A DNA stretch of 64,000 nt from Chimonanthus salicifolius (Eukaryota; Streptophyta; Magnoliopsida; Laurales; Calycanthaceae). The DNA is taken from the NCBI GenBank assembly GCA_013350335.1, contig CM023539.1:19512448-19576447 (forward strand), given 5' to 3'. The position numbers and the translations under genes are program-made. This document shows, one piece after another, positions 31,508 through 43,357 of the stretch; the stretch's first letter is position 1, and the number at the start of each line of letters is the position of its first letter. The notes beneath the pieces are model-generated. The model was not told the DNA's origin, did not search any database, and worked only from the letters and a program-made list of their open reading frames with translations.

Positions 31508-31611
31508 GGTAGTGTAACGCCCCGCCCTTTTTCACCCATTTTCCGAAAATCAGAGTCTATTTTGTTTTTGAAATAGAAGAGTGAGAGAGGGCGCGGACGC
31601 CACGATGCGAG

Positions 31612-31699
31612 TTAAGTCCGGGCTTCTAAAGCCCGACCCTTAACTGGCCAACCCCACGTGTGCGCGGAAATAAGTCCACGAGAATGGTTCACGCGTAGG
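31612..31699 (-). other. Conserved double hairpin (H2+H1), LTR1
   Basis: H2 on the sense (minus) strand: GTTAAGGGTCGGGCTT with AAGCCCGGACTTAAC (31645-31612). H1: CTACGCGTG (31699-31691) with CACACGTGG (31663-31655), less perfect. The CGGGCT/AGCCCG pair replaces CGGACT/AGTCCG of other subfamilies. Equivalent places in LTR2 and LTR3 are 43456-43550 and 51809-51900. Confidence 0.72.
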
Positions 31700-32015
31700 A
31701 AGTAAGCTCGCGGATTATAATCATTGCGGAACATGATAATAGAGTCTATCCTACCGGTTTTTAGATAGAAGGGAAGATATAACATTGAATTACCAAAATG
31801 CCCCTATGTTCATATTTATATTACAAAATGTAATCGTCCATAAGTAACGTCCAAACCATCGCAAGAAATTTAAATTTATACAACCCGACAAGCTAAGTTA
31901 CTTTAAAATTACATCTCCAAAATGTAAACGTAAAATAAACTAAGACTGCGCTTTCCAAGCTCCTAAGCTTGGCCTCCCGTATGTCCACCGCTTCCTGCCT
32001 CTCCTGCGTCATCAG

Positions 32016-34261
32016 CTAGGGTAGAAGTAAGGCGTTAGTCAACACGCCCAGTAGGACTCCGAGTAGGGCTAGCACACGGATTAGTGATAACACACATACC
32101 GATAAAATAACATATAACAAAATAAGCATATAATGAATGATATGCCATGGGTGCTTATGTCATGTGTCCCACCCATCATCCGTCTGATCATACAATGTAT
32201 TGTCCCCATGTCTGCTTCTCGGTCGACCCGACGGAGCATGGACTCCGGTTATAGCATGAGAGCTATCCCCATGTCTGATTCTCGGTCGCCCCGACGGAGC
32301 ATGGACTCCGGTTATGACCCCTCAGCTATCCCCATGTTTGCTTCTCGGTCGCCCCGACGGAGCATGGACTCCGATTTGTTTATTTTTTTTGCCCATGCCA
32401 TGCATGAGATGTACGTGCATTATGCTATGTAGTATATAAATAAACCATAATTTTGATATCCCATACATAGCCATATAATGCATACTATTAAAATATAATC
32501 CATATGATTCATAACTTAAAACTCATCATAAGATAAATCATAATCATAAATCCATCATAAACCAAATCAAAATAATTTAAAACACCATCACATATCCATC
32601 GCTTACAAAGAGGTAGGAATCCTACCGAATCCCGTGTCGCATTCCGTTACGCTTCCCGTTCGATAATCCAGTCGCCGATCGCGTACCGTTTGCGACGTCC
32701 GATACCTTATTAGATTTACCGAATTAGTCCCTACGTTATCCATGATTAGGTTCATAATTGATCCATCTACTTAGACTCATTAATGGTCATTAATTATGTT
32801 ACAAATTTATCGAAAATCAGCCCTTTAACTTAGTCTCATTTTTCGTGGTTTAAAACACATACATAACCCGATTTTTGGCCAATTTAGATATTTCCAATTT
32901 GCGGCCTAAAACGCAGCAACTAATCGCTTCACTTAACCATTCACAAAATATCCGATTTTTACGTCTGATCCCTATAGGGTTCTTCAATGTGGCCACTTAT
33001 TACGGTTTTGCCACTCTTCTTCCATGGTAAATCATCCATTCATTTATGTGCATTCTAAGTCCAAGATTCATTCATACTTAGGTCCATTCAATCATGACCT
33101 AGCATCATAAAATCAGCCACTTAATATTTAATTTTTGAAAAACATTTACTCCCACACCTAATTCCACATTTTGGCCTAAGGTGTGGTCCACATATCATGG
33201 CCTCCAAATGGGTCATGGGTTCGGCCATAAACCATGGCCGAACCCATGGTGCCTACTTTCCATTCCCTTGGGTCCATTTTATTCCCTTTAATCCAATCTC
33301 AATGAATTTAATTTATCCATTCAAGTCCCCATTTTCATTCCATTTAAAACCTCACATATCATTTTTTTATAAATCCATTAAAATCTAGCATTCTTCTACA
33401 TCATTTTCCATTTATTAAAAATCCACTAATCACTACCCTAAGGTTCACCATTTTCAAAGACTAGGTTTTGTCCCAAAATAATCCAATTTTAAAATCACAA
33501 ATCTTCATTCTTTTTGGCCCTTTAAAACAAACTCCTAGGCATTGATACATGCATTAACCTTAGCCTAAAATTGATCAAAATTTGGGTCATGGGTTCGGCC
33601 ATACACCATGGCCGAACCCATCATGTCTCTTTCCCCATTTTTCTTTGTTTCATTTACCCATTTAAACATACCTCTAATGAAAATTAAATCATCCATTTAA
33701 ATCACCAACATCACATATCATACTTGAAACATCCATACAATCTATCCATTTTTCTTAACCAATTTCTATACTTTCCCATCATAAAAAAAATTATTAAATA
33801 CCACCAATCATTTCCTCATTACCTCCATAATTCAAACTTATTTACTCCACCACTTCCATCTTTTAGCACCCATTTGAAAATCACATACCATACTCAAAAT
33901 TTTCAAATTTTAGAAAACATCAACCATTGAGCATCTAAGGGTCCTAATCCTCATAGATCACTAAATCATCACCATTTAAATCACTTGAAAACTAAATATC
34001 ATAAATCCTTCTCCACCATTTTAAACCTTCAAACCTTAATTAAATTACCCATCAGTCACCATGGGGTTCGGCCATGCTACATGGCCGAACCCTATGGTCA
34101 TCCATTCATTTAATCTATCTCTCTCTAAGTTTATCCATTTCTTAATCTTCCATTGATGGATCTTAGATCCAAGGCCCATGATGTTTTTGGCCATTATCTA
34201 ATAAATGGATTCCCTTTTTAACCATAAACAAAATCCTAAACTCTTGTTTAGAAATACTTAC
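32016..34261 (-). other. Intron-like unit in LTR1
   Basis: Minus strand: CCGTAAGTATTTC donor at 34261, CTAAC (about 32038-32034) and TTCTACCCTAG acceptor ending at 32016. All three GGTTCGGCC hairpins are inside. Confidence 0.5.
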
Positions 34262-35509
34262 GGATCCAACGGGTCCTCCGGTCTTTGTCGCTCCTGTCAA
34301 CTTCCTTGGCCTCCCTTTCTCCCTCTTCTTGATCTTTGATCGGCTAGATGTGCTTGATCAATAGTGGGACATGCTTGGATCGGCTAAGGTAAATAAGGTT
34401 AGGTTAAGAGAGAAAGAGAGTATGGAGATGAGGGAGAGATCTTCAAGCTCTTGGTGGCCCAAAGCTTACCTTCTCTTCTCTTTTCTTCTCCTTTCCTTCT
34501 AAGTTTTTCTTCTAAGTTTTTTCTCCTCTCTTGCAAGGTGAGTGCCGTTTTTTCTTGGTGTATGAGGAATGCTAGAGTGAAATGGGTTGGTTTGAAATGG
34601 GATGGAGGTGGTTGGAGTAGCCTTCACTCAAACATTAATTTCTTCACCAACCAAGCATGGGCTAGCTTGAATTTGGTGGTGGTGGTTGAGCCCAAACCAC
34701 CATTTAAGCCCATGGTTTTATTTTGTGTTTCTTAAGAGTGGTTTGTGTTTGTTGGAATGGTTTTGACCATTTGACCAATTTAGATTAGGTTAATTAACTT
34801 AGATGAATTTGATTTTTAGGTTAAGTTAATTAAGCCCCATATTTCATTTATTTCCATTAAATTCCTTCTATAAGATCCACCCATGGTTGGCCCAGTCAAC
34901 CATGGTGGTCGGCCCCACTATCCTTGGGTCCACACGCCACCTCCATGGGTGAGGTGGAGGTGGGCCCCATTTGGTCATACCATTTAATCTTGATACATCT
35001 TAACTTAGATAATTTTATAATTATCTAATCCATTTAATTTATTTTAATTGGATTACCATTGGGTCCATGACCCAATTATATTCTTGTCTTACCCATTTAT
35101 CTTAGGGCTTACCTACCTTGGCCCATTAGGTCCCATATGGTTCTTTGACCCAAATTGACCATCTTTGACCCGATTAATTACCATTGACCAATTACATGTA
35201 TTAATTCTAATTCATGGTTTATTGGGTAAACATTGGGCCCATGGCCCAATTAAATTCCCTCCTTACCTTAGGCTTACCTCAATTGGGTCCATTGGGTCCC
35301 AAATGAGTATTGGGCCCAATTTGACCATCCTTGACCCGATTAGTCCTCATTTACCCATTAGATGGATTGCATCCAATCCATGGCCCAATTGGGCCATTCT
35401 TGGACCCTTGTCCCAGAGTTGATCCATTTGGCATTTTCATCACGTCAAATTCCAATTTAAAATAATTAAATGTCCAATATATATTGATTCGAAAATTCAG
35501 GCTATTACA

Positions 35510-35530
35510 ATAGAATCCTCTTTTGAAATG
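35510..35530 (-). other. Candidate polypurine tract
   Basis: The minus strand reads AAAAGAGGATTCTAT immediately before the LTR start TGTAATAGCC. Polypurine tracts prime plus-strand DNA synthesis at this place. The copy before LTR2 (47402-47422) reads AAAAGAGGATTCAAT. Confidence 0.7.
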
Positions 35531-35571
35531 TTCGTCACGAAAATTCGAGCAAAGTAGGGGTCTAAAACAAC

Positions 35572-36848
35572 TCATGCGAAGAGCTCCGGGTAAACGATTT
35601 TCATCTCCGACTCAAGTTCCCAGGTGGTTTCTTCAGTGCCATGTCGTTCCCATACCACCTTGACGAATTGAATGGCGCGGTTCCGTAGCACCCTTTGTTC
35701 GCTTCCAATAACTCTGACCGGCTTCTCCACATATGTCACATCGCTTTGTACATCGATGTCTAGAACATTTATTACATGGGAAGGATCAGGGTTGTACTTT
35801 CTCTGCATGGACACATGAAATACATCATGTAGAGATGGTAGCTGTGGAGGGAGCGCTAATTGATAAGCTACCCCTCCCAACCTCTTCAGAATCGGGAACG
35901 GCCCCACAAATCTAGGCAACAGTTTCCCTTTCTTTCCGAATCTCATGTGCCCCTTCCGTGGTGAGACTTTCAGAAATACCAAGTTCCCCACCTCAAACTC
36001 GAGGAACCTTCTCCTCTTGTCGGCATAGTTTTTCTGACGGCTCTGTGTAGTGAGTAGATGTTGCCGTATTAGCTTAATCTGTGTTGTAGTCTCTGCAACC
36101 AAATCCGGCATAATCAACGCAGGCTCACCGGCCTCCGTCCAACACACTGGCGATCTACACGATCTACCATACAAGGCCTCAAACGGAGCCATCTGGAGAC
36201 TTGCCTGGTAACTGTTATTGTAAGAGAACGCCACCAGTGGCAGATGATCCTCCCATCTGCCCTTGAAGTCTAGCATGCATGCTCTCAGCATATCTTCCAG
36301 TTTCTGTATCGTCCTCTCTGACTGTCCATCAGTCTGTGGATGAAATGCTGTGCTAGTCAATACGTCGGTCCCCATAGCCGACTGTAGGCCTTGCCATACT
36401 CTGCCGGTGAATCGGCCATCCCTGTCGGATACAATAGACAGGGGAATACCATGTAACCTGACGATCTCTCGGATGTACCATCGGCCCAAAGTCTCTGATG
36501 AATCTGTCATTTTGATGGGAAGGAAATGTGCGGACTTGGTTAACCGGTCCACTATGACCCATATCGCATCGTTGCCTTTTGATGACCTTGGCAACCCTGT
36601 TACAAAGTCCATAGATATATGCTCCCATTTCCATTCTGGTACCGGTAGGGGTACAAGTAGGCCCGGTGGTTTCCGATGTTCTGCCTTAACCTGCTGGTTT
36701 ATTAGGCAACAAGTGACAAAGGCTGCCACATCTTTATTAAGTCCGTGCCACCAATAGTGCCTCTTAAGGTCATGGTACATCTTCGTGCTGCCCGGGTGGA
36801 TAGAGAGTTTGGTTTGGTGTGCTTCAATCATCAACTCTCTTCTACAAT
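35572..36848 (-). pseudogene. Integrase and chromodomain, first internal region
   Basis: A continuous frame of about 425 codons. It starts in the integrase zinc segment (RRELMIEAHQTKLSIHPG; the CC half reads CCLINQQ, where CLTCQQ is usual, so one zinc cysteine appears lost). The DDE core follows ([29 protein letters not shown]), then VSPRKGHMRFGKKGKLLPR and LHDVFHV. The last 50 or so residues (VLRNRAIQFVKVVWERHG, TEETTWELESEM) have the W...EE.TWE pattern of the chromodomain found at the end of chromoviral integrases. That domain guides insertion to heterochromatin in the family. A small deletion near 36850 disconnects it from RNase H. Confidence 0.9.
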
Positions 36849-37210
36849 ATGTATGTCCTGCCTCGGAACATAAGGCCTTGTCCAGGTCGTAACTCCCACT
36901 CCGGTACAACCTCACCGGTAGACATCTTAGCCCAAATCTCCTCCACCTCTGGATCTGTCCGTTGCTCCCGTTCAATCTCGGAGACCATGTTGGATTGTAT
37001 GATCAGATTGTATATGGTCCCATGATTATTGAGGTAAAGTTTAAATTCTCTCATGGTATTCAGTACCTCCCATTCCGTCCTGATCATGCTGGCTACTGTC
37101 GCATGTGACAAGCGGCTGAGGGCATCCGCCACTTTGTTCGCCTTGCCCGGATGATACCGAAGTGCGAACTCATAGTCTGCCAGATATTCCATCCATCTAC
37201 GTTGTCTCAT
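36842..37210 (-). pseudogene. RNase H end and integrase start, first internal region
   Basis: 122 codons with [20 protein letters not shown] and KVADALSR (RNase H end), then GLMFRGRTY. The frame ends because about 8 bp present in the second internal region (48735-48745) are missing here. Upstream, a TAA at about 37214-37216 replaces the glutamate codon found in other copies. Confidence 0.85.
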
Positions 37211-37216
37211 ATTGAG

Positions 37217-37975
37217 TTATTTCTGATCAAATAAGTACTTCAAACTTTTGTGATCCGAGAATACCTCAAACTTTTCACCATAGAGGTAGTGTCTCCAGCT
37301 TTTGAGAGCGAAGACCACTGCTGCTAGTTCTAGATCATGTGTGAGATAATGGCGTTCATGAATTTTCAATTGTCTTGATCCGTACGCCACCGCACAATTA
37401 CTTTGACTGAGTGTACACCCCAGTCCCTCACCAGAGGCATCGCAGTACACCTCATAATTTTTGCCTCTTTCCGGTAAGATCAGAATAGGAGCGGTCGTAA
37501 GCCTCTCCTTAAGCTCCTCAAATATTTGATTGCACAGATTGGACCACTCAAACTTGACTCCTTTCTGAGTGAGTCGGGTAAGTGGGGCTGCAATCTTGGA
37601 GAAGTGCATGATGAATTTCCGATAGTAACCGGCCAATCCTAGAAAACCGCGGATCTCGGTCACATTTGTCGGCGCTTTCCATTCCTTGACTGCTGCTACC
37701 TTAGCCGGGCCCACGGCTATACCTTCCTCTAATATGATGTGTCCTAAGAAGTTGGCTTTGGCATACAATTGGTTCTTTCTCAAGGTGTCTAGGACTATCT
37801 GCAGGTGCTCGGCATGTTCCTTCTGACTTTTGGAGTAGATCAGGATGTCGTCAATAAGTACGATCACAAACTGATCTAAGTAAGGACGGAATATCCTATT
37901 CATCAGATCCATGAACACTGCCGGTGCATTAGTAAGCCCAAACGGCATGACTACATACTCATATAACCCATACCG
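37217..37975 (-). pseudogene. RT (C-terminal part) and RNase H, first internal region
   Basis: It begins at the deletion joint (about 37976) with [14 protein letters not shown]. It has [11 protein letters not shown] (F changed to L), lacks the [10 protein letters not shown] segment through a 36-bp in-frame deletion, and includes RNase [12 protein letters not shown] and [13 protein letters not shown]. The first RT catalytic aspartate region (KIDLxSGYH) is deleted, so the enzyme cannot have worked. Confidence 0.88.
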
Positions 37976-38654
37976 TTTTCAATGCCGTACATATTAGTCC
38001 TACAATGGTGAGTGATGTGGACAGGTTTTGTACTAGCGTACCCGTGGCAGATATGAATGCAGCAGATATGAATGAATGTGATGCCCCAGAGTCAAATAAA
38101 GTAACGGCATAGGAACTACCAATTACAGCCATACCTTAAATCACTGAACGGTCCACTGTTACTGGAGATGGTATGGTGAAGAGTCGTCCAGATCCCGCAG
38201 GTTTTGGTGCCCGCCCTGCCTGATTATGTGTTCTGCCTCCCCGCGACTGTGTTGGTCTAGTTGGAGGGCGGAAAGGGCCCCTGAAGTTGGAGGGTCGGTT
38301 GATCTGTGGACAATCCCTCTTGAAGTGGCCCTGTTGGCCACACTGATAACAGGTGTTCCCACCCCGGGGAACCTGTGTGACTGATGCTGATGTAGAAGGC
38401 TGACTAGGGCGAAAGCTCCCGGTAGATCCCGTGGAGGGTGAGGGCCTGCTAGGATTCGGGCGGAACTTCTTGTTGGGTTGGAATGTTCCACGCCCACCCT
38501 GCCCTCGGCGGTTGTCGAACCGCACTATCTCATTTAGTTCCTTTTCTGTGATGGTGGCCCTACTAACCACCCCTGCCAGTGTGGGCTCCTTGAAAATGGT
38601 CACTCTAGTCTTGATGCTTGGCCGAAGGCCCCGTTCAAACTTGCGGGCCCTTCG
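37976..38654 (-). pseudogene. Gag zinc knuckle and protease remnant, first internal region
   Basis: Gag C-terminus with [14 protein letters not shown], an SRPSPSTGS linker and the CCHC knuckle C-YQ-C-GQQG-H-FKRD-C. A protease remnant follows, with the active-site region near 38095. The protein then breaks at the joint with RT near 37976. The upstream half of gag is separated by solo LTR eta (38655-42236). Confidence 0.85.
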
Positions 38655-38744
38655 TGTAACGCCCCGCCCTTTCCGAGAATTTCAGAGTCTAATTTTTTTT
38701 TTAAATAAACATCGGAAGAGAGAGCGGGCGGCGTCACGACGCTA

Positions 38745-38827
38745 GTTAAGTTCAGACTACCCAAGTCTGAACCTTAACTGGCCACCCATGTGTACATGGA
38801 CTAGACCATGATAATGAACACACATGG
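38745..38827 (-). other. Conserved double hairpin (H2+H1), LTR eta
   Basis: H2: GTTAAGGTTCAGACT with AGTCTGAACTTAAC (38778-38745). H1: CCATGTGTG (38827-38819) with TACACATGG (38794-38786). Same pair states as the fragment at 14752-14835. Confidence 0.75.
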
Positions 38828-39080
38828 AACTAACATCAACATGCAGAATAGAAAGACAAGATAGCAAGTAACAGTCTTAAACATTATTTATCATAGATCA
38901 ACCATCCAAATGTTATCAACCTAATCAAACCATAGCAAGTAGCGAATTATTACATGTCCAACAAAATATTCATGTGACAGTAATATAACGTAATCCAAAT
39001 CCATCATTAAAGCACTTAGGCTCAGCTCCCCTCCCGGTCAGTGACCTTTCCTTTCCCTTTGCTTGTACCTGCAATCTCCT

Positions 39081-41132
39081 CTGAGGATAGAATTAGGGCA
39101 TTAGATCAACGCGCCCAGTAGGTTCCCGAATCAGGGCTACCACATGTTAGCATATAAAACATGCATATACATATCATAATACATGATCATCAAAACAGGT
39201 AAAACAATGCTATGAAATATGCACATGCAATGAGCATCCCCCATCATGTACTTTCATAGCCATCACTTGACGTGCCTTGCACCGACAAGGCAAATTACAA
39301 CACACCTTCATCTCTTCTATAAGCGATGTACATGTAATGAGCAACCCCCATCATGTACCATCGTAGCCATCACTTGACGTGCCTTGCACCGACAAGGTAA
39401 ATTACAACAACATTCATCTCTTCTATACAATATGTACATGCAATGGGCAACCCCCATCATGTACAATCGTAGCCATCACTGTGGAACTTCATTCATTATC
39501 CCATGACTATGCATGAGATGCCAATGCCTGTATGCCATTTGTTAATGCATAATATATCATTTGAAACACATATATTAAAACAAGAGTATCATAAGACAAA
39601 CTGGGTAAAAATCGTGGTTACAAGTAGGTAGGAAACCTACTGAAGAATCCCTTCAGTAACTGATCTTTCTTTCGCGTCACCCGGTCACGACTCGCACGTC
39701 GTTCGACTTCCGGTACTTATCCATATACCAATCAGCAAGTCATAACATCATTTACTTATTCAATCACATCTACGACCCATCCGCATCATGTGGGGTTCGA
39801 CCATGCCCTTGGCCGAACATCACCAACTTAGGATTTAACTTCCTACTTTATTTAATCAACTCTTAAACACTTAACCCTTTTAAACATGTCTTGTTAAGGT
39901 CCATACAGCCATACACATGATTATTCCACCTTTGATCAATAATCACTCTTTCCCATAATTTCAATCACAAAGTCGGCTACACAATAGGGTTACCAAAGAC
40001 CCTTAGTGGGGTTCGGCCATACACATGGCCGATCCTCACCAATCTGGTTTTTGTCTCCACTTTCCATCTTATAACATGGTTGGTCAACTTAGTATTAAAT
40101 CCACAACTCAAACTAGGTAATTCTTAGATCAAAAACATGAAACAAATCATAGTTTCCAATAGGATTCAATCCAACCATGGCATCCAAAAACAGTCCATGG
40201 GGTTCTCTTGGTTCAACTAGTCCATGATTTACCCCTAATTTGAATCCATAACTTAACCCTAAAAAAATGACATGGTTCAGCCCTATGTTTGCCAACCAAT
40301 AACAGCAAGTTAAACTTCCATAAATCACATCAAACACCATATTTTATATGGTTTAAAACTCACCAACATCATCAAAACTAACATGGGGTTCGGCCATCCA
40401 AAGTGGCCGAACCCTATGTCCATGTCTTGGTCCTTATGTATGTGTTTTAAATCCTCATTTAGACAAGTATTAATCAGTATATTACTACTGCATTTTTACC
40501 TCTCAAAACCAAGAAATAAGTTAATCACTTTGTCCGAATGACCACAACATTTCATGGGATTCGGCCATCCAAGATGGCCAATCCAAATGGTCCATAATAT
40601 CAATTTAAATCTACTGTTTAAACCCATATTAACTTCAGTCTTCTTGTCATTCAGATCCATGTTTTTCATCCCTTCTATAACATGTATTTGATTCTTAAAT
40701 AAAAACCCAAAAACAGTCCACCAAAGTTCTATGGTTTCCATGTTTCAAACACCTTAAAACCAACCATCATTTGCATGGGGTTCGGCCCTCCATGGTGGCC
40801 GAACCCTATGACCTTTGGTTTTGCATTTCTTTATCATTCAACTAGGTCTAAATCAAACTCTTATTTGTGATTTAACCTTTGTAAAACATACACCTTTAAT
40901 CATCTAAAAACAGTCCATAAAATTCCATGGTTTCCATGTTCAAAACATGAAAAACCACCCATCTTTTACATGGGGTTCGGCCCTCCATGGTGGCCGACCC
41001 CAATGGTTATTTTTACCATTTTAAATCCTCCATTTAATCAAGGTTAATCATTGGTGTAATCGGCCATGATCATGGCCCAATCCGCACCCTACTTGTTCCA
41101 TGTTTTTCAACAAAACTCAATGAAAAACTTAC
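39081..41132 (-). other. Intron-like unit in LTR eta
   Basis: Minus strand: ATTGGTAAGTTTTTC donor at 41132, then CTAATGCCCTAATTC and TATCCTCAG acceptor at 39081. About 2.05 kb, including all six hairpins. Confidence 0.5.
39226..39480. repeat. Tandem repeat, about 121-bp unit, in LTR eta
   Basis: Two full units and a partial one with CCCCCATCATGTAC, TAGCCATCACTTGACGTGCC and TTGCACCGACAAGG. It occupies the place of the CCGGAG/CTCCG units of other LTRs, as does the 90-bp repeat of epsilon. Confidence 0.85.
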
Positions 41133-42241
41133 CAATTTTCCCAAGCATTTCTTCTTGACTTTGATCCTTGGTTTCTCCCTTTTATTTCTTCTTTCTTTCC
41201 TTAATTTCTTGCTGGTTTATACTTGACTAACTGATGCCAAAAACCTCTGCTGTTCAGCCAAGAAAACGAATTGGAGAGAGGGAGAGAGAGATGGGAATTC
41301 TTGGATTCCTTGGTGTGAAAAACGGCCATGTATGGTAAGGTTTTTCTTTTATAGTTTCAGCCCCCCAACTCCCATTCATCCTCCCTCATTAATGTTGTTA
41401 AAAACGATGGGGCAAAGGGTGTTTAACAAGACACCTCTTGGTGCCAAACGTTGCACCCCTTGGTGCCGAACATTGTATCACATGGGAAATGAACCAATGC
41501 AACCCTTCATGAAAAGGTGCCACCCAACCTTGGTGTCTTTTGGCTTTGCCAAAGCACCCTTTCATACCAACGGCTGAGATTAATTCTGATTAATTGTTGT
41601 GTGAGATTACAACTCATTTCCATCTCCTCTTGACTCACCTAACTCGGAATATTTTTATTCTAAACCAACTCATCCAACTCATCACTTTTAATGCACTAAG
41701 TTTGAGTCAACTCATTTCTTAAATCCAACTCATTTCAAATCAACCCAACTCAAGCTGAATTAACTCACACTTGAGTTCAATTGAGGGCCCACATGGTCAT
41801 CCATGGTCAAACTGGTCAACCCGACCCGTTGGGTCCCCCTTTAGCTCCTTGACCCGTTTTTGACTCTATGACCCGATTATGGTATTTTGGTCATTTGTAA
41901 GTGGTTTTCTCATATGGATCAAGCCTACCCATTTCTTCACTACTTGATTTCCAATCAAATAGGCTTAACCCTATTTAATTTAAGCTTACACAATGGTCAA
42001 ATCATCCATTTTGACCCATTGGGTCCAATTGGGCCCTTTGACCCATTTAGCCATTTCCAACCCAATTGATGTTCATTACCCATCCAATCAAATTTGATAT
42101 TTATAATGAGCTCATATTACCTTAATTTGAGCAATGGGCCCCACCATTTATTATTTTGACATCACAAAATAATTAATTTCACAACTCAGGGGCATTTTTG
42201 TAATTTTCCATTTTATTGAAAAATTGGGGTGTTACACTTCG

Positions 42242-42843
42242 GTGTTCAGTATCCACCATATAGAACCCATAGATAGACAGCTTGAGAAATTCTCTGTGAT
42301 ACTCCGCCACTGTCATGTTGCCCTGTACCAGTGAGATGAAAGCTTCAGTCTGGCTCTCTCTTTCTTCCTCCGGAAAGAATTGTTCTAGGAAGGTGGCCGA
42401 GAACCACTCCCATGTCATGGGTATCCTTTCTCCTTCCGGTATCAATGCTTGTTGCTTTTCTACCACTTCCCACCAACTACCGGCATCCTCGATCAGTTGG
42501 GATGTGGGCAGTAAGATTTTATCAGCAGTACTGGAAATCTGGAGCAAATTCAAGATTTGGTTGATCCTCTTTAACCAGTGTTCGGCTCCCACAGCCCCTT
42601 CCTTTCCCTTGAAGTAGGGAGGGCGCTGTTGTTGGAAGTCCTTGACTATCTTCCGTTTATTGGAGTCGCTGGCGGTCGCATTGCCGCTTGAACTATGTCT
42701 TTCAACTCGGGAGGTACACCTTCTACGTTGATACTATTTTGTCCCTCGGCTGTATGAGGTGGTGGTACCTCTTCTTCCTGTCGAGGGGGTGTTACCTCTC
42801 TCTCCACTCGAGGGTTGCGACGGGTTCTTCTCTTTGGTGGCAT
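42242..42843 (-). pseudogene. Gag N-terminal part, first internal region
   Basis: It starts at ATG 42843 (MPPKRRTRRNPRVEREV, basic, then Glu/Pro-rich). The frame shifts near 42690, ending one frame at 42646, while the correct frame continues as [20 protein letters not shown] and the gag domain (HWLKRINQILNLL, EYHREFLKLSIYGF) up to VDTEHR at the eta insertion. The second internal region has the same shift, so the defect is inherited. Confidence 0.88.
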
Positions 42844-43343
42844 TTCCTATGTCATTGCACAATATTCATTGCCTTAGTTCCTTCATAAAATTGTCATGTT
42901 CATAGCTTGGAACAATTTTCCTAAGTATCAATTATTTCCTTCATTTTGGGGGGAGGATTATCGATTTAACTATATTTCATTCTTGGGGTAAAATTATTAA
43001 GTATCGAATATCGTTTCTTTCATTTGGGGAATGTTGCCAAATAAGCATACTTGGTTTGGGGAAAACTTCCCATCTAGCTATGTTTGTCCATTTTTGTGAA
43101 ATTGGGGAGATTTTCCTAATTTTGGTAATTCCCTCAATGTTATAATGATTGTACTTCCCTTCCTATCATTTCTTACGTCAAATGTGGCACTCAGATTGAA
43201 TGTTTCAGTCTGAGTCAATCGAAGTAGATTAATCCGGCCCCCGTGCAGCGGACTCCGAAGAGTCGGTCAGTTGGGATTCTTAGCTGTCCGTGAGGCATGC
43301 AACTGTCTTAATCATACTTCGAGAGATTCATTCCTTCGATTTC
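42844..43343 (-). other. Leader before gag, first internal region
   Basis: 500 nt without a gene. It shares AATCCGGCCCCC and CGGACTCCGAAGAGTCGG (plus-strand reading) with the leader at 11282-11671. T-rich blocks with GGGGA words alternate in it. Confidence 0.55.
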
Positions 43344-43355
43344 GCTCTGATACCA
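43344..43355 (-). other. Primer-binding site (initiator tRNA-Met)
   Basis: The minus strand reads TGGTATCAGAGC, two bases after LTR2. It matches the site at 11672-11683. Confidence 0.95.
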
Positions 43356-43357
43356 AC

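Larger units (their letters stand above)
31513..35509 (-). mobile_element. LTR1 of tandem element (3,997 bp)
   Basis: This is the terminal 3' LTR. It has three GGTTCGGCC hairpins (33217, 33593, 34066), three CCGGAG/CTCCG units (32200-32370; LTR2 and LTR3 have four), the palindrome GGTAGGAATCCTACC (32612-32626), and a U3 with many TGGGTC/GACCCA words (34860-35430). Short ORFs within it are not genes. Confidence 0.93.
38655..42236 (-). mobile_element. Solo LTR 'eta' (3,582 bp), TSD CTTCG
   Basis: CTTCG at 38650-38654 and 42237-42241 flanks it, and gag reads through when it is removed (compare 50575-50595). Minus strand: TGTAACACCCCAATTTTTC start, GGGCGGGGCGTTACA end. Hairpins are near 39793, 40013, 40386, 40557, 40781 and 40976. 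Donor GTAAGT is at 41132 and the acceptor-like TATCCTCAG ends at 39081. No ORF is credible. Confidence 0.96.

Noticed and set aside
34251..34262. Splice donors taken as evidence for a host gene here
   Set aside because: The sites recur at the same LTR position in all subfamilies, and no exon with coding potential adjoins them. They belong to the LTR.
34451..34735. Antisense ORF with a hydrophobic start in LTR1, repeated in LTR2 and LTR3 (46359-46628, 54712-54981)
   Set aside because: It lies opposite the GA-rich exon-like part of the LTR, whose pyrimidine strand codes Leu/Ser/Phe by composition. The three copies are one recent family and give no independent evidence of selection.
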